A program made the position numbers and the translations under genes. This document shows positions 18,360 through 27,560 of a stretch of 37,069 bases of DNA, piece after piece (positions within the stretch are counted from its first letter, which is position 1; every line of letters starts with the position of its first letter). The DNA is from Bryobacterales bacterium (lineage in GTDB: Bacteria > Acidobacteriota > Terriglobia > Bryobacterales > UBA6623). The DNA is taken from the NCBI GenBank assembly GCA_026713545.1, contig JAPOOG010000124.1:1-37069 (forward strand), written 5' to 3'. Under the pieces are notes generated by a model. The model did not search any database, was not told the DNA's origin, and saw only the letters and a program-made list of their open reading frames with translations.

Positions 18360-18565
18360 TGCGAAGCGGTGTTCCTGGTTCTGGCTCGCCTGCAACCCTG
18401 CGACATGCCGACGGCGAGCACTGTGACTCCGGCCGGAACATCGGCTTTGCCCCCGCGGTTGACCCCGCGGGGGCGGATATCACAGCCGTACAACTCAAGG
18501 ATCAAGGTCGTTCCCAGATCACCGCGCGCTCTGGATATAAAACGGGTTCCGCCAGTGTCGGACAT
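18356..18565 (-). pseudogene. SpeD-like (AdoMet decarboxylase) N-terminal fragment, 69 codons
   Basis: The frame starts MSDTGGTRFISRARGDLGTT and continues LILELYGCDI, close to the start of AdoMet decarboxylase proenzymes (LILELYGCDP). Family members continue for over 100 residues to a cleavage Ser in ESHLSIHTWPE, which is missing here. After YGCDI the sequence runs through a GC-rich inverted repeat and ends CRRARTRNTASQ-stop. Its TGA overlaps the ATG of the AIR-synthase-like gene (ATGA). It is either a degenerate, frame-damaged speD, or a short unrelated gene whose resemblance is chance. Confidence is moderate only. Confidence 0.4.
18449..18474. repeat. Perfect 10-bp GC-rich inverted repeat
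   Basis: Arms GCCCCCGCGG (18449-18458) and CCGCGGGGGC (18465-18474) with a six-base loop TTGACC. Very stable as RNA on either strand, with no T tract on either side. It lies inside the SpeD-like frame, where a stem of this kind is unexpected in a coding gene. Confidence 0.7.
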
Positions 18566-19066
18566 GTTCGTAATGTTCCCTGGCGATGAACCGGGCTGAG
18601 AGTTTATCAGATCGGGAGAACCAGCGGCTCGGGGCTGCCGAGAAATGAGCGAGGGAAACGATAAGTCGCTGAGCAATCATGCGAGTGGAATGACAGCAAA
18701 CCACGTGTTTCAAACCCGGACAATCGGAACAGTTATTGATTCGGAGCCACTTTCATCTCGGATTTCAACAGCACTTCCGGGTGCTATCGTCTTGGGGATT
18801 TGTCACCAGACGGAGCACGAGCAAGCCTGGAGCTGGGGTTCGACCATCCGGTGCTGATATGCAAGAGGTCTCCCGGCGGGTCGGCAGTTCGCATGTGCAA
18901 TTACTGTTTGCGGGTGCTGCCCCTCTGCGAAGCCGAGTCGGCAGTGCTTTCCGCACCGAAGGATGTGTCTTCTGAAACGAGATCACACTGCATCCTTCAA
19001 ACGGACTGTCTTTGATTAGGATCGGTAGTTGCTAGGCGCTACACTCTTCGTCTCGGGAATGAAGCG
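18566..19066. other. 500-base region upstream of glgA; no gene seen
   Basis: Divergent spacer between the SpeD-like fragment and glgA. Short frames exist on both strands (for example 18800-19015 on the plus strand with a CNYC motif) but match nothing I know and have no clear starts. It must hold the glgA promoter; a single site could not be defined. Confidence 0.4.
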
Positions 19067-20536
19067 ATGAAGATCATGATGGTGGCTTCGGAGGCCGAAC
19101 CATACGCAAAGACAGGCGGACTCGGCGACGTTGTCGGAGCCCTTTCGCGACATCTTGCCGGCCTCGGTGAACATGTGGCCGTTGTTCTGCCTCTCTATGA
19201 GGTAACCGTACCCGTTCTCGCCGGCCGCCCCCAGACGATCGTCTCCGAAGAGCTGCCGGTCGCGCTGGGCGCTGAACAGCGCCATGTTCGTGTCGTTCGT
19301 GTCGATGAAGCCGGCGTGTCGTGGTATTTCATCGACGATCCCAACTACTATCACCGTACGGGCCTATACGGGACATCCGACGACGGCTATGTTGACAACG
19401 CGAAGCGCTTCATGACCCTGGTTCGGGGCGCCCTGGCTATCGCCGCAGTCGAGTTCGCCCCCGACATCCTGCACTGTCATGATTGGCAAACCGCCCTGGC
19501 TCCGGTCTTGATAAAAACTGGTCATAATCCGAGCCACCAGCCGGGCTCGCTACCGACTCTTTTCACCATTCACAATCTGGGCTACGACGGACTGTTCGAG
19601 AAAGACATCTTGACGAAGATCGGGTTGCCCGAGGAACTATTTCATGTCGATGCGCTGGAGTTCTACGGGAAGGTGAGTCTGCTCAAGGGCGGGATTCTCC
19701 ATGCCGACCGAATCAGCACAGTCAGCGAAGCATACAGCCGTGAGATCCTCACGTCGGAACACGGACTCGGCAAGGAAGGAATCACCAGACTTCGAAAAGG
19801 AGACCTAGTCGGAATTCTGAACGGCGTGGACTATACCCGATGGGACCCTGCGACCGACCCGGTGATCGCGGCGAGCTATTCGGCGGATGATCTCACCGGG
19901 AAACGCGATTGCAAGCTGGACCTGCTACGAGAATTCGGTTTCCCTGCTTCTGCAGCCGGCCGGCCGCTTTTTGGAGTCGTGTCGAGACTCGCCTGGCAGA
20001 AGGGGCTTGATCTGGTAGCTGCCGTGACTTCTGACCTGATTGATTCGGGAGGACTTCTGATCGTTCTGGGAACGGGAGAAAGCGGCTTGGAACAGGAACT
20101 GCGCACCCTTGCGAGACGCTATACCGAGAGCGTCGGTGTCCGCATCGCATATAACGACCCACTCGCTCACAAAATCGAAGCCGGCGCGGATGTCTTTCTG
20201 ATGCCCAGCCGCTACGAGCCCTGCGGGCTGAACCAAATGTACAGCCTCAGATACGGTACAGTGCCCGTAGTGCGAGCTACGGGCGGCTTGCTCGACACCG
20301 TTCAACCCTGGGATGACAAAACCTGGACGGGGAACGGTTTCCGATTCTCCGGCGACTCGACGGAAGCTTTCCTGGGAGCTATCCGGGAGGCGCTACGGTT
20401 ATACCGGAACCGTGACGCTTGGACAGTCATCATGCGCAACGGCATGACGGCTGATCATTCCTGGGAACGTTCGGCGCGGCGATATGTTGAACTCTATCGG
20501 GAGATGATCCAAGAGAATCACGTGGCTGCTTCATAG
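19067..20536 (+). CDS. glgA: Glycogen (ADP-glucose) synthase
   Basis: 489 residues, standard GT5 length. MKIMMVASEAEPYAKTGGLG carries the Lys15-x-Gly-Gly ADP-glucose-binding motif. DILHCHDWQTALAPVLIKTG, FTIHNLGYDG, VSRLAWQKGLDLVAAV and MPSRYEPCGLNQMYSLRYG with the catalytic Glu complete the fold. It transfers glucose from ADP-glucose to the non-reducing end of a growing alpha-1,4-glucan in the cytosol. No other glycogen gene is in the window. trxA follows after 131 bases on the same strand. Confidence 0.97.
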   Translation: MKIMMVASEAEPYAKTGGLGDVVGALSRHLAGLGEHVAVVLPLYEVTVPVLAGRPQTIVSEELPVALGAEQRHVRVVRVDEAGVSWYFIDDPNYYHRTGLYGTSDDGYVDNAKRFMTLVRGALAIAAVEFAPDILHCHDWQTALAPVLIKTGHNPSHQPGSLPTLFTIHNLGYDGLFEKDILTKIGLPEELFHVDALEFYGKVSLLKGGILHADRISTVSEAYSREILTSEHGLGKEGITRLRKGDLVGILNGVDYTRWDPATDPVIAASYSADDLTGKRDCKLDLLREFGFPASAAGRPLFGVVSRLAWQKGLDLVAAVTSDLIDSGGLLIVLGTGESGLEQELRTLARRYTESVGVRIAYNDPLAHKIEAGADVFLMPSRYEPCGLNQMYSLRYGTVPVVRATGGLLDTVQPWDDKTWTGNGFRFSGDSTEAFLGAIREALRLYRNRDAWTVIMRNGMTADHSWERSARRYVELYREMIQENHVAAS

Positions 20537-20667
20537 CTACTGTGACGGTGATCCAGGCGACGAGCGATCTGATAATCTGGAACTAGAGATCGGGGGCGAC
20601 TCTCCTTACCGGGCGCCGGCGAGGCAGCATGAGCCCTCCACGTCGAGGATATTTACCGGAGGAATGA

Positions 20668-20997
20668 ATGGCTGGAGCGAATACTGTAACTCTCACCGAC
20701 GAGGGATTTGACAGCGATGTTTTACAGTCGGATGTGCCTGTTCTCGTGGATTTTTGGGCTATTTGGTGTGGTCCATGCCGCATGATGGCTCCTGTGATCG
20801 ACGAGATCGCTGATAATTATGCCGGCAAGGCAAAAGTGGGTAAGCTCGACGTCGATAGCAATCCGCAGTCAGCCAGCCGCTATCAAGTTCGCGGTATCCC
20901 CACGTTATTGCTGTTCAAAGGAGGAGAGGTCGTCGAGCAGTTGGTCGGCGCAGTTCCCAAGGAAAGGGTTGTTGAAGCCCTGAACGGACACATCTGA
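20668..20997 (+). CDS. trxA: Thioredoxin
   Basis: 109 residues, the usual length. WCGPC (33-37) is the redox-active disulfide, Asp28 of the VDFW motif is the buried acid and Pro78 (GIPT) the cis-proline. There is no signal peptide, so it is cytosolic. It reduces protein disulfides with electrons from thioredoxin reductase. A strong ribosome site GGAGG lies five bases before the ATG, and an intrinsic terminator candidate overlaps the stop. Confidence 0.97.
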   Translation: MAGANTVTLTDEGFDSDVLQSDVPVLVDFWAIWCGPCRMMAPVIDEIADNYAGKAKVGKLDVDSNPQSASRYQVRGIPTLLLFKGGEVVEQLVGAVPKERVVEALNGHI

Positions 20998-21015
20998 AGT
21001 CGTGTGTCAGTTTTT
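20987..21015 (+). terminator. Intrinsic terminator candidate after trxA
   Basis: Stem GACACA (20987-20992) and TGTGTC (21003-21008) with a ten-base loop that contains the trxA stop, followed two bases later by TTTTT (21011-21015). The stem is short and AT-balanced, so efficiency may be modest. Confidence 0.5.
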
Positions 21016-21095
21016 CCTCCGCCGGCGTGCGGATCATACAAGCAGGAAACATCCGGAACGGTGTCAACGCCACTCGATCAAGGGATGTTTCAGGG

Positions 21096-22157
21096 TCAGT
21101 AGGGGTGATGTCCTTTCACCCCCAGCTCGATCCGATACAGACTCAGATCGATCGTGACGTAGAGGACGTTTGCCTCTTCGCCGATGCCGAACTCGACGTT
21201 GCTCGGCAGCCCGATCGGGTTTTGGGGATCGGTTTGGTTCTCGGGTCCGGTAGGGATGAATCCCACTTCTTCACCGTCGGGGGTGATGATCATCACTCCT
21301 GGCCGCTTCAGGCTGCGTGACGTCAGGTAGACGTGTCCCTCCACATCGACCGTCATGCCGTCGCAGCCGGCTTCTTTCCCGAAGTCGACCAACGTTCTTC
21401 GTGGACCGCTGATCAATCCGTCGTCTCCCAACGGAAAGGAGTAAATCTTCATCGCGCCATGCTCGGCCGGCGGGGCATCGGGATCAGAGATTCGCTCGCT
21501 GCCGTTGTTGTGATCGGCGAGATAGAACGTCTTCTCGTCGGGACTGAGTGCGACGCCGTTGGGTTTTTCGACAGCATGAGTCAGTTCGATGACCGTGCCG
21601 TCCGTATCGATGCGATAGACGGCCATGTGCTCAAGCTCACGGTACTCGGCGCCGAGATAGCGAGGATCGGAAAAGTAGATTCTGCCCTTGGTGTCGAGCG
21701 CGAGGTCATTCGGGGCGTTGAAGCGCTTGCCCATGTAGCTATCGGCGACGGTGGTCTTCTCACCGGTCTCGACATTCCAGCGCGAGATCTGCCGGCCACC
21801 CTCATCGGCCCCTTCGGCGGCAATCAGATACCCCTCGGCGTCGAAGGTCAAGCCGTTTGATTTACCGCTATCTTCGGCAAAAACCGTTGTCTCACCCGTC
21901 CCGGGGTCGAACCGCATGATCTTGCCTTTGTCGGAACCAAATGGAATGTCCGAGAAGTAGATACTGCCGTCTGGGGCCACGGCAGGTCCTTCTGTGAGAC
22001 CTCCCTGGATGGGCAGCGATCGCGTGAAGAGTTTCTCGAGTGTCGCCCCCTCAGGGACAATCGCATTCGCCTCGGCCGGTTCCGATTCAGCCGGCGGCTC
22101 GATGGCGCAACCCAATGAGAGCAGAAGAGCGATGCAGACCAACAGAGGCTTGTTCAT
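21096..22157 (-). CDS. SMP-30/gluconolactonase-like lipoprotein
   Basis: 353 residues from ATG 22157, chosen because it opens MNKPLLVCIALLLSLGCAIE, a lipoprotein-type signal with Cys in a near-lipobox, and AAGGAA lies upstream. Six-bladed beta-propeller of the SMP-30/gluconolactonase/LRE type: GLTEGPAVAPDGSIYFSDIP (metal Glu), NAPNDLALDTKGRIYFSDP (metal Asn), KPNGVALSPDEKTFYLADH (metal Asp). Such enzymes hydrolyse sugar lactones or related esters. A secreted, membrane-anchored enzyme is inferred. The start region of nagA lies divergently, 175 bases away. Confidence 0.88.
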   Translation of the reverse strand: MNKPLLVCIALLLSLGCAIEPPAESEPAEANAIVPEGATLEKLFTRSLPIQGGLTEGPAVAPDGSIYFSDIPFGSDKGKIMRFDPGTGETTVFAEDSGKSNGLTFDAEGYLIAAEGADEGGRQISRWNVETGEKTTVADSYMGKRFNAPNDLALDTKGRIYFSDPRYLGAEYRELEHMAVYRIDTDGTVIELTHAVEKPNGVALSPDEKTFYLADHNNGSERISDPDAPPAEHGAMKIYSFPLGDDGLISGPRRTLVDFGKEAGCDGMTVDVEGHVYLTSRSLKRPGVMIITPDGEEVGFIPTGPENQTDPQNPIGLPSNVEFGIGEEANVLYVTIDLSLYRIELGVKGHHPY

Positions 22158-22332
22158 CACAGGTTCCTTTTCTGGCAGGTCGTGAATCGATTGATCCACT
22201 CATACTACTGTGACCTTCAAGGCATGTGAAAGGCAACCTTGCGAGGTTTTCCGGCTACTTTCCTAACGAGAGTCGCCGCCCGAAATCAGTCGGGGATTCC
22301 GCCGTGCGACACTATCTCACAGACAGCAGCTC

Positions 22333-23469
22333 ATGATCTACAGCGGCCGGTCCCCGGAAACAGACGAACTCCTTCACGTCCACGAAGACAACGGCGGCAT
22401 CGTGAAGGTCGAGAAGACGGGCCGCTCCCATGGCGGGACCTACATTGCTCCGGGCATGATCGACCTTCAGGTCAACGGATTCGCCGGTGTCGACTACAAT
22501 TCGCCGGACACACCTCAGGACGAGATCGCCCGCTCGATAGAAGTGATTCGCCGTACCGGCGTCACGCGCTTCTTCCCCACAGTCATCACCGGCTCGCACG
22601 AAAATATCACCGGCTCTCTCGGCAACCTCGCGCGAGCGAAGCGAGAGTTGTCGAACGGGAACTCGCTGGTTCGGTTCCATGTCGAAGGCCCCTGGATCTC
22701 ACCGGTCGACGGTCCTCGCGGAGCGCATCCGAAGGAGCACGTGCGTGCTGCAACCGTTGACGAATGGAAGCGGTTCGAAGAAGCGGCCGAGGGCCACATC
22801 GGCATTCTTACGCTCGCGCCGGAACAGGAAGGAGCGCTGAGCCTGATCGAGCACGTCGCGGAGCAGGGAAGAGCGGTCGTCGCTCTCGGGCACACCAACG
22901 CCGACACTTCCCGGATCAAGGATGCCATCCGGGCCGGCGCGACGATGAGCACGCACCTCGGCAACGGCTCGCATCAGGTAATCGCACGGTTCCCGAACTA
23001 CATCCTCGACCAGATGGCGTCGGACGAACTCAGCGCCGGGCTCATTGTCGACGGGATTCATCTCGACCCCAGCTTCGTCAAGATCGCCGTCCGAGCCAAG
23101 GGACTCGATCAGTGCATTCTCGTTACCGACGCGGTCGCACCCGCGGGCTGCCCTCCGGGTATCTATCGCATCGGCCACCTGGAGGTCGAGTTGACGCCTG
23201 AGAACCGCGTCGAACTGACGTCCTCGCGGCGCCTTGCCGGTTCCTCCCTCACGATGGACAGCGGCCTTGAAAAGCTGATCCAATTCGCGGAGATTTCTCT
23301 TTGTGAAGCCTTGAAGATGGCTACCACAAATGCGGCCAGGCACGCTCGCATCGAAGGACGCCAAGGTTTCCTCGACATCGGAGATCTCGCCGACCTCATT
23401 CTCTTCGACTATGACTCCGAGAGCGGCAAGATCGAAGTCCGACAAACGATCTGCTCTACGGCCGGCTAG
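22333..23469 (+). CDS. nagA: N-acetylglucosamine-6-phosphate deacetylase
   Basis: 378 residues, full family length. YIAPGMIDLQVNGFAGVDYN, HVEGPWISPVDGPRGAHP (metal Glu118), ALGHTNAD (His187), THLGNGSH (His208; usually THLFNAM) and VTDAVAP (catalytic Asp266) place it in the amidohydrolase superfamily as NagA. It removes the acetyl group from GlcNAc-6-P, feeding amino-sugar use or cell-wall recycling in the cytosol. The altered THLGNGSH motif lies in the substrate-binding loop, so the preferred amino sugar could differ. No nagB or sugar transporter is beside it, and the ribosome site is weak. Confidence 0.9.
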   Translation: MIYSGRSPETDELLHVHEDNGGIVKVEKTGRSHGGTYIAPGMIDLQVNGFAGVDYNSPDTPQDEIARSIEVIRRTGVTRFFPTVITGSHENITGSLGNLARAKRELSNGNSLVRFHVEGPWISPVDGPRGAHPKEHVRAATVDEWKRFEEAAEGHIGILTLAPEQEGALSLIEHVAEQGRAVVALGHTNADTSRIKDAIRAGATMSTHLGNGSHQVIARFPNYILDQMASDELSAGLIVDGIHLDPSFVKIAVRAKGLDQCILVTDAVAPAGCPPGIYRIGHLEVELTPENRVELTSSRRLAGSSLTMDSGLEKLIQFAEISLCEALKMATTNAARHARIEGRQGFLDIGDLADLILFDYDSESGKIEVRQTICSTAG

Positions 23470-23642
23470 CATCCGTGCACGGGAAACCTGGCTTCACCAA
23501 GCCGGAGCAGCCATCATTGACCAGCGTAGGAGCGACGACCTGACAAGACAGCTTGAACACTTCGTCAGGGTCTGTTTCAGACAGGTAATGAAACTCGGCT
23601 GGTGAGCAAACCAGACCCTGAGGCGGTCTAAACGGAGACTTG

Positions 23643-25124
23643 CTAGAACAAGCGCCCTGGAACTGCTTGTCCGTCGACCGTCGCATCGAAAACGACTTGT
23701 CTCGCGCGGCCTTCCGTCTTTGCTCGATACATGGCAGCGTCAGCAAACGCGACGAGATCAAGAGGTTCCTCGTAGTCGATGGTGCTCAAAGCGATGCCGA
23801 TGCTTGCCGAGGTGAAGACCGTGTGCGCGGTCAACTCGAATGGAAGATGCAGGTGTTCGAGAAGCCGCCGGGTGATCGCCTCCGAGTTCGTGTGACCGCG
23901 GACGCCGTCGAGCAGGACCGTGAACTCGTCGCCGCCCATCCTCGCCATCAGATCATTCGGCCTAAGACAGTTTTCCAGCCGCTCTGCAACGGCCTTAAGA
24001 AGCTCATCTCCTGTGGCATGGCCGAGCGTATCGTTCAATACCTTGAAGTGATCAAGATCAAGGAACAGTACGGCAAAGGCATAGGGCGGGTCCCCCTCGG
24101 CAAGGGCGGCCGCACGGTTCAACCGGCGTGTGAATGACACTCGGTTCGGCAGGCCCGTCAGGGCGTCGCGAAGCGCTTCGCGACGGTCAGTCACGTCGAA
24201 AGAGAAAACTCGTAGTGCCCCGTTTGACGGCACATATGTAACATGCTGTTCGAACAAGCTGGGTCCGACCACGATTTCACGGATCAAACTTCTTTCGCGA
24301 ACCGTTTGCAAACGCTCCGCCACGACAGACAAGTCTTGCAGGAGCGGATGCGCCGAGCCCTTCGAACGCAGTTCTGGAAACCGCTGTTCGGCCGCCGTAT
24401 TGGTGAAAAAAACACGGCCCTCCGAATCCACTTCCACAATCGGGTGGGGACTCTCCTCGGCGATGAACGCGAGCCGCGCGAGTTTGCGCCTCGATTCCAT
24501 CAACTCCGTTCGGTCCCACAGCAGGAGCCATACTTTGCTGCCGTCTGAGAAAGGGGGAGCTATGCTCACGACATCGAGTGACAGCGATCGTTCCGACTTG
24601 GTTGTTCCGCTTGCCTCCACCTTTTTCCCGAAGTCCGGTAGTGATAAGTCGTGGTTGACGCTGTCCTTTATGTTTTCCGGAAACTGAACGAGCTGCCCGA
24701 GGGTCATCTCCGAGAGTTCAGCGGCCGAATAGCCAAAAAGCGCCGCGGTTTCTTTATTGGCGGTTATCAGCCGTCCTTGCAAATCGACCGACAGGATGCC
24801 GTCTGCAGCCTGTTCGAGCGTTCGAGCGCAAAGACGCCCCTGGGCGGCGCGGTATTGATGGGTTGTCCGCCGGCTCTGTTGAAGCTTGGCTATGGCCGTG
24901 CTGAGTGTGAGACCTGCGGCAAAGGCGAGGACCACGATGACTGGCGCCGCCCAGGACGGATTGAACCCGGAAACTTCGATTGCCGCAACGGTTAGAACCA
25001 GCAGTACGAGCGCTCCCGGCCCGACCCGCAACCAGAGTTCCGCAAGCGGGCGGTCGGAGGTCGATGCCCACGGCGGTTCCACGGTGGCTGTTTCGCAATG
25101 CCGATGCCGGCCGTCGGTTGTCAC
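23643..25124 (-). CDS. Membrane PAS-GGDEF diguanylate cyclase
   Basis: 493 residues from GTG 25124 with AGGAG just upstream. Two membrane segments (about 35-53 and 59-79) are followed by a PAS domain (about 100-210: EQAADGILSVDLQGRLITAN), a second PAS-like domain (about 220-310: HPIVEVDSEGRVFFTNTAAE) and a GGDEF domain (about 318-480). Active-site GGDEF (397-401) is intact, and RPND (388-391), five residues before it, is the classic inhibitory I-site (RxxD). No EAL or HD-GYP domain. It should make c-di-GMP with feedback inhibition, driven by a signal sensed by the PAS domains. C-terminus ends normally. Confidence 0.92.
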   Translation of the reverse strand: MTTDGRHRHCETATVEPPWASTSDRPLAELWLRVGPGALVLLVLTVAAIEVSGFNPSWAAPVIVVLAFAAGLTLSTAIAKLQQSRRTTHQYRAAQGRLCARTLEQAADGILSVDLQGRLITANKETAALFGYSAAELSEMTLGQLVQFPENIKDSVNHDLSLPDFGKKVEASGTTKSERSLSLDVVSIAPPFSDGSKVWLLLWDRTELMESRRKLARLAFIAEESPHPIVEVDSEGRVFFTNTAAEQRFPELRSKGSAHPLLQDLSVVAERLQTVRERSLIREIVVGPSLFEQHVTYVPSNGALRVFSFDVTDRREALRDALTGLPNRVSFTRRLNRAAALAEGDPPYAFAVLFLDLDHFKVLNDTLGHATGDELLKAVAERLENCLRPNDLMARMGGDEFTVLLDGVRGHTNSEAITRRLLEHLHLPFELTAHTVFTSASIGIALSTIDYEEPLDLVAFADAAMYRAKTEGRARQVVFDATVDGQAVPGRLF

Positions 25125-25237
25125 TCGCTCCTGCCCGCACGACGCGAATCGTCATTCCTCATTTCGATGTGAATGATACCCATGAACGAACTTCGAAAGA
25201 AGATCTATCCGTGAAATGCCCGTGAACTCACGAAGAG

Positions 25238-26014
25238 CTAGCGTCCGATCCAACATGGAGGCCGCTTTTCCAGAAAGGCACTCATTCCCTCCTGAGCGTC
25301 GGAAGCAAGCGCGTTCATACTCATCACCTCTTTGGCGTAGGTATAGGCCTTGGACTGGTCGAGGTCGATTTGGGCATAGAACGCCGTTTTGCCGAGGCCA
25401 ACGACCATTTCGCTTGCCTGCGCAATCTCACAGGCCAGATCGCGCGTTGTCTTCTCAAGCACATCTTTCGAAACGACCCGATTCACGAGACCCCATTCGC
25501 AGGCTGTTGCCGCATCGATAGACTTCCCCGTCAAGAGCATTTCGAGCGCTCGCTTGCGTCCGATCGCTCGGGTTAAGGCCACCATCGGAGTGCTGCAGAA
25601 CAGGCCGATCCGCACGCCTGGCGTGGCAAAGCGGGCGTTCTCCGATGCAACGACCAAATCGCAAGCTGCGACGAGCTGGCACCCCGCCGCTGTAGCCACG
25701 CCGTGGACCTGGGCGATTACGGGTTGCGGAATCCGCTGGATCGACGTCATCAAATCCGTGCAGAGATTGAAGATCTGCCGGTACTCATTGATGTCGCGGT
25801 CGACCATCTCCTTGAGGTCATGCCCCGCACAGAAAGCAGAACCTTCGGCCGCCAGAACGACAGCCGCTACTTTACGGTTTGTCCCGATGCCTTCGAGCAC
25901 AGAGATCAAATCGCGCATCAGATCCATGGACAGCGCATTACGCTGCCGCGGCCGGTTCAGACGGATCGTGGCAACAGGGCCGGCGGTTCCCACACGCAGT
26001 AACGGCTCCGACAT
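25238..26014 (-). CDS. Crotonase-fold protein (ECHDC3-like enoyl-CoA hydratase family)
   Basis: 258 residues. FCAGHDLKEM (62-70) and the oxyanion-hole Gly in GVATAAGCQLVAACD are typical of the crotonase fold. The two catalytic Glu residues of true enoyl-CoA hydratases are missing: Gln113 stands at the first (GCQL, not GCEL) and Gly133 at the second (TPGVRIG, not PEI.LG). The stretch ARFATPGVRIGLFCSTPMVA matches the ECHDC3 branch. So ordinary hydration of enoyl-CoA is doubtful; another acyl-CoA reaction is likely. It is separate from the GGDEF gene by 114 bases on the same strand. Confidence 0.88.
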   Translation of the reverse strand: MSEPLLRVGTAGPVATIRLNRPRQRNALSMDLMRDLISVLEGIGTNRKVAAVVLAAEGSAFCAGHDLKEMVDRDINEYRQIFNLCTDLMTSIQRIPQPVIAQVHGVATAAGCQLVAACDLVVASENARFATPGVRIGLFCSTPMVALTRAIGRKRALEMLLTGKSIDAATACEWGLVNRVVSKDVLEKTTRDLACEIAQASEMVVGLGKTAFYAQIDLDQSKAYTYAKEVMSMNALASDAQEGMSAFLEKRPPCWIGR

Positions 26015-26315
26015 CGTGAGATCAGAATATCACTTCAGTGAGCGATCTCACTCCGAAGACAGCAAGGGCAGGGAACTATGGACAGCACGACCAGGAAGAG
26101 GCCCCGTGGTCCGGATCACTATGCGGCAGAAGAGTTTGGCGGGCCTGCCTTGAAGACATCGCCCACTGTGACCACCGCCTGATCATCGCCATGCAAAGAC
26201 CTCACTATCCGCTTTGGAGCCCGCCTGGGTCGCCGGTCGAAGCTCGATCGTGAGGACTTGTGAAAGAGCGTTGACAGGTATTGCGTACGACCCGATGTGT
26301 CCGACAGGGGTAGAG
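26015..26315. other. Spacer between crotonase and ilvE genes
   Basis: No gene seen in about 300 bases. It contains a KOPS-like GGGCAGGG at 26066-26073. Confidence 0.4.
26066..26073 (+). other. KOPS-like octamer GGGCAGGG
   Basis: Plus-strand copy 2.2 kb left of the dif-like site and pointing toward it. It fits GGGNAGGG, the FtsK-orienting sequence of E. coli. Confidence 0.45.
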
Positions 26316-27260
26316 TCAGGCCGGTACGGCCTTAGGCGCGTCGACAAACGTCAACCAGCCGTGATGGTCAGGCGCCGGACGGGCCAGGAGCAACTCGAAC
26401 TCGCGCTGGAGGCGTTCGGTGACGGGGCCTCGCATTCCGCTGCCGATGGGAATCTTGTCGACCGATCGAATCGGCGTGATCTCGGCGGCCGTCCCTGTGA
26501 AGAAAACTTCGTCAGCAATATAGAGCATCTCCCTCGGGATCATCTGCTCGACGAACTCCAACCCGATGCCACAGCCAAGCTGCATTACGGTGTCCCGCGT
26601 GACACCAGGAAGCACGGAGTTGCCCAGCGGCGGTGTGTAGATCTTACCGTCACGGACGACAAAGATATTCTCCCCACTGCCTTCTGACACATAGCCCGAG
26701 GCATCGAGCGCGATGCCTTCGCTATAGCCGTTCAGCACTGCCTCCATCTTGATCAGTTGCGAATTCATGTAGTTCGCGGCTACCTTGGCGATGGCGGGCA
26801 GGGTATTGGGTGCCAAGCGTGTCCATGAGGATACGCAGACATCGACGCCCTTCTCAAGTGCTTCGGGGCCAAGATACTTGCCCCACTCCCAGCAGGCGAT
26901 GTAGATCTCGATGGGGTTCTTCAGCGAGAGAACTCCGACCTCGCCGTAGCCGCGAAACGCGATTGGGCGAAGATAGCAGGAGTCCAGCCCGTTAATCTTG
27001 ACCAGCTCCCGCAACGCGGAGATCAATTCCTCTTGCGTGAAGGCGAAATCGTCCATGCGATACACCTTGCAAGAGTCAAAGAGCCGCCGAACGTGTTCCT
27101 TCGCACGAAAAATCGCCGGGCCCTCAGGGGTGGAGTAGCAACGGATGCCCTCGAAAACGCTCGTTCCGTAGTGGAGGGCATGGGTAAGCACGTGGACGCG
27201 CGCCTCGTCCCAGGGAATCATCTTCCCGTTGTGCCAGATTTTCTCCGTTGCCTGAATCAT
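26316..27260 (-). CDS. ilvE: Branched-chain amino acid aminotransferase
   Basis: 314 residues of fold-type IV PLP enzymes. YGTSVFEGIRCY (31-42) is the family start. Lys159 in PAIAKVAANYMNSQ is the PLP lysine. EGSGENIFVVRDG binds cofactor phosphate, and DEVFFTGTAAEITPIRSVD closes the site. It interconverts Leu, Ile and Val with their 2-oxo acids in the cytosol. AAAGGAAAAGGG before the ATG is a strong ribosome site. Being far from other ilv genes, it may serve catabolism as well as synthesis. A KOPS-like octamer, GGGCAGGG (26796-26803), lies within it on the plus strand. Confidence 0.93.
   Translation of the reverse strand: MIQATEKIWHNGKMIPWDEARVHVLTHALHYGTSVFEGIRCYSTPEGPAIFRAKEHVRRLFDSCKVYRMDDFAFTQEELISALRELVKINGLDSCYLRPIAFRGYGEVGVLSLKNPIEIYIACWEWGKYLGPEALEKGVDVCVSSWTRLAPNTLPAIAKVAANYMNSQLIKMEAVLNGYSEGIALDASGYVSEGSGENIFVVRDGKIYTPPLGNSVLPGVTRDTVMQLGCGIGLEFVEQMIPREMLYIADEVFFTGTAAEITPIRSVDKIPIGSGMRGPVTERLQREFELLLARPAPDHHGWLTFVDAPKAVPA
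26796..26803 (+). other. KOPS-like octamer GGGCAGGG
   Basis: Plus-strand copy inside ilvE, 1.45 kb left of the dif-like site and oriented toward it. Confidence 0.45.
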
Positions 27261-27560
27261 GCCCTTTTCCTTTTACTCCTTGAACCTCCATTATGGCACT
27301 GAACGTCCAATCCGAGAATCTCTACCGCCGTCAGGCCGTGTCGATCCGTGCTCTTATGACAGTCAGTCCGTTTTCTCCCCGAGCGTGTCAAGATCCCAGG
27401 AACCTCAAGCAGGCCGCGGCATGTGATCAAAGAGAAGCTTCAACCCTTTCCTGCCACTCGGAAGCCAGCAAAGAACGTACATTCTCAAAGCGCGAGCCTT
27501 GCACGTACACTGGGGTTCTTCCATTCACCGTGGAGTTCCGATAGCGGATGAATTTGCATA
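27261..27560. other. Spacer between ilvE and HAD phosphatase; no gene seen
   Basis: A divergent 300-base region that should hold promoters for both genes. No clear sites were identified. Confidence 0.4.

Noticed and set aside
18449..18474. Selenocysteine insertion element for the SpeD-like frame
   Set aside because: No in-frame TGA lies just before the stem, and no selenium genes are in the window.
18837..18845. tRNA T-loop-like GGTTCGACC
   Set aside because: No matching T-stem, anticodon arm or acceptor stem around it.
18800..19015. Small Cys-containing protein upstream of glgA
   Set aside because: No proper start codon, ribosome site or recognisable fold; the frame may be chance.
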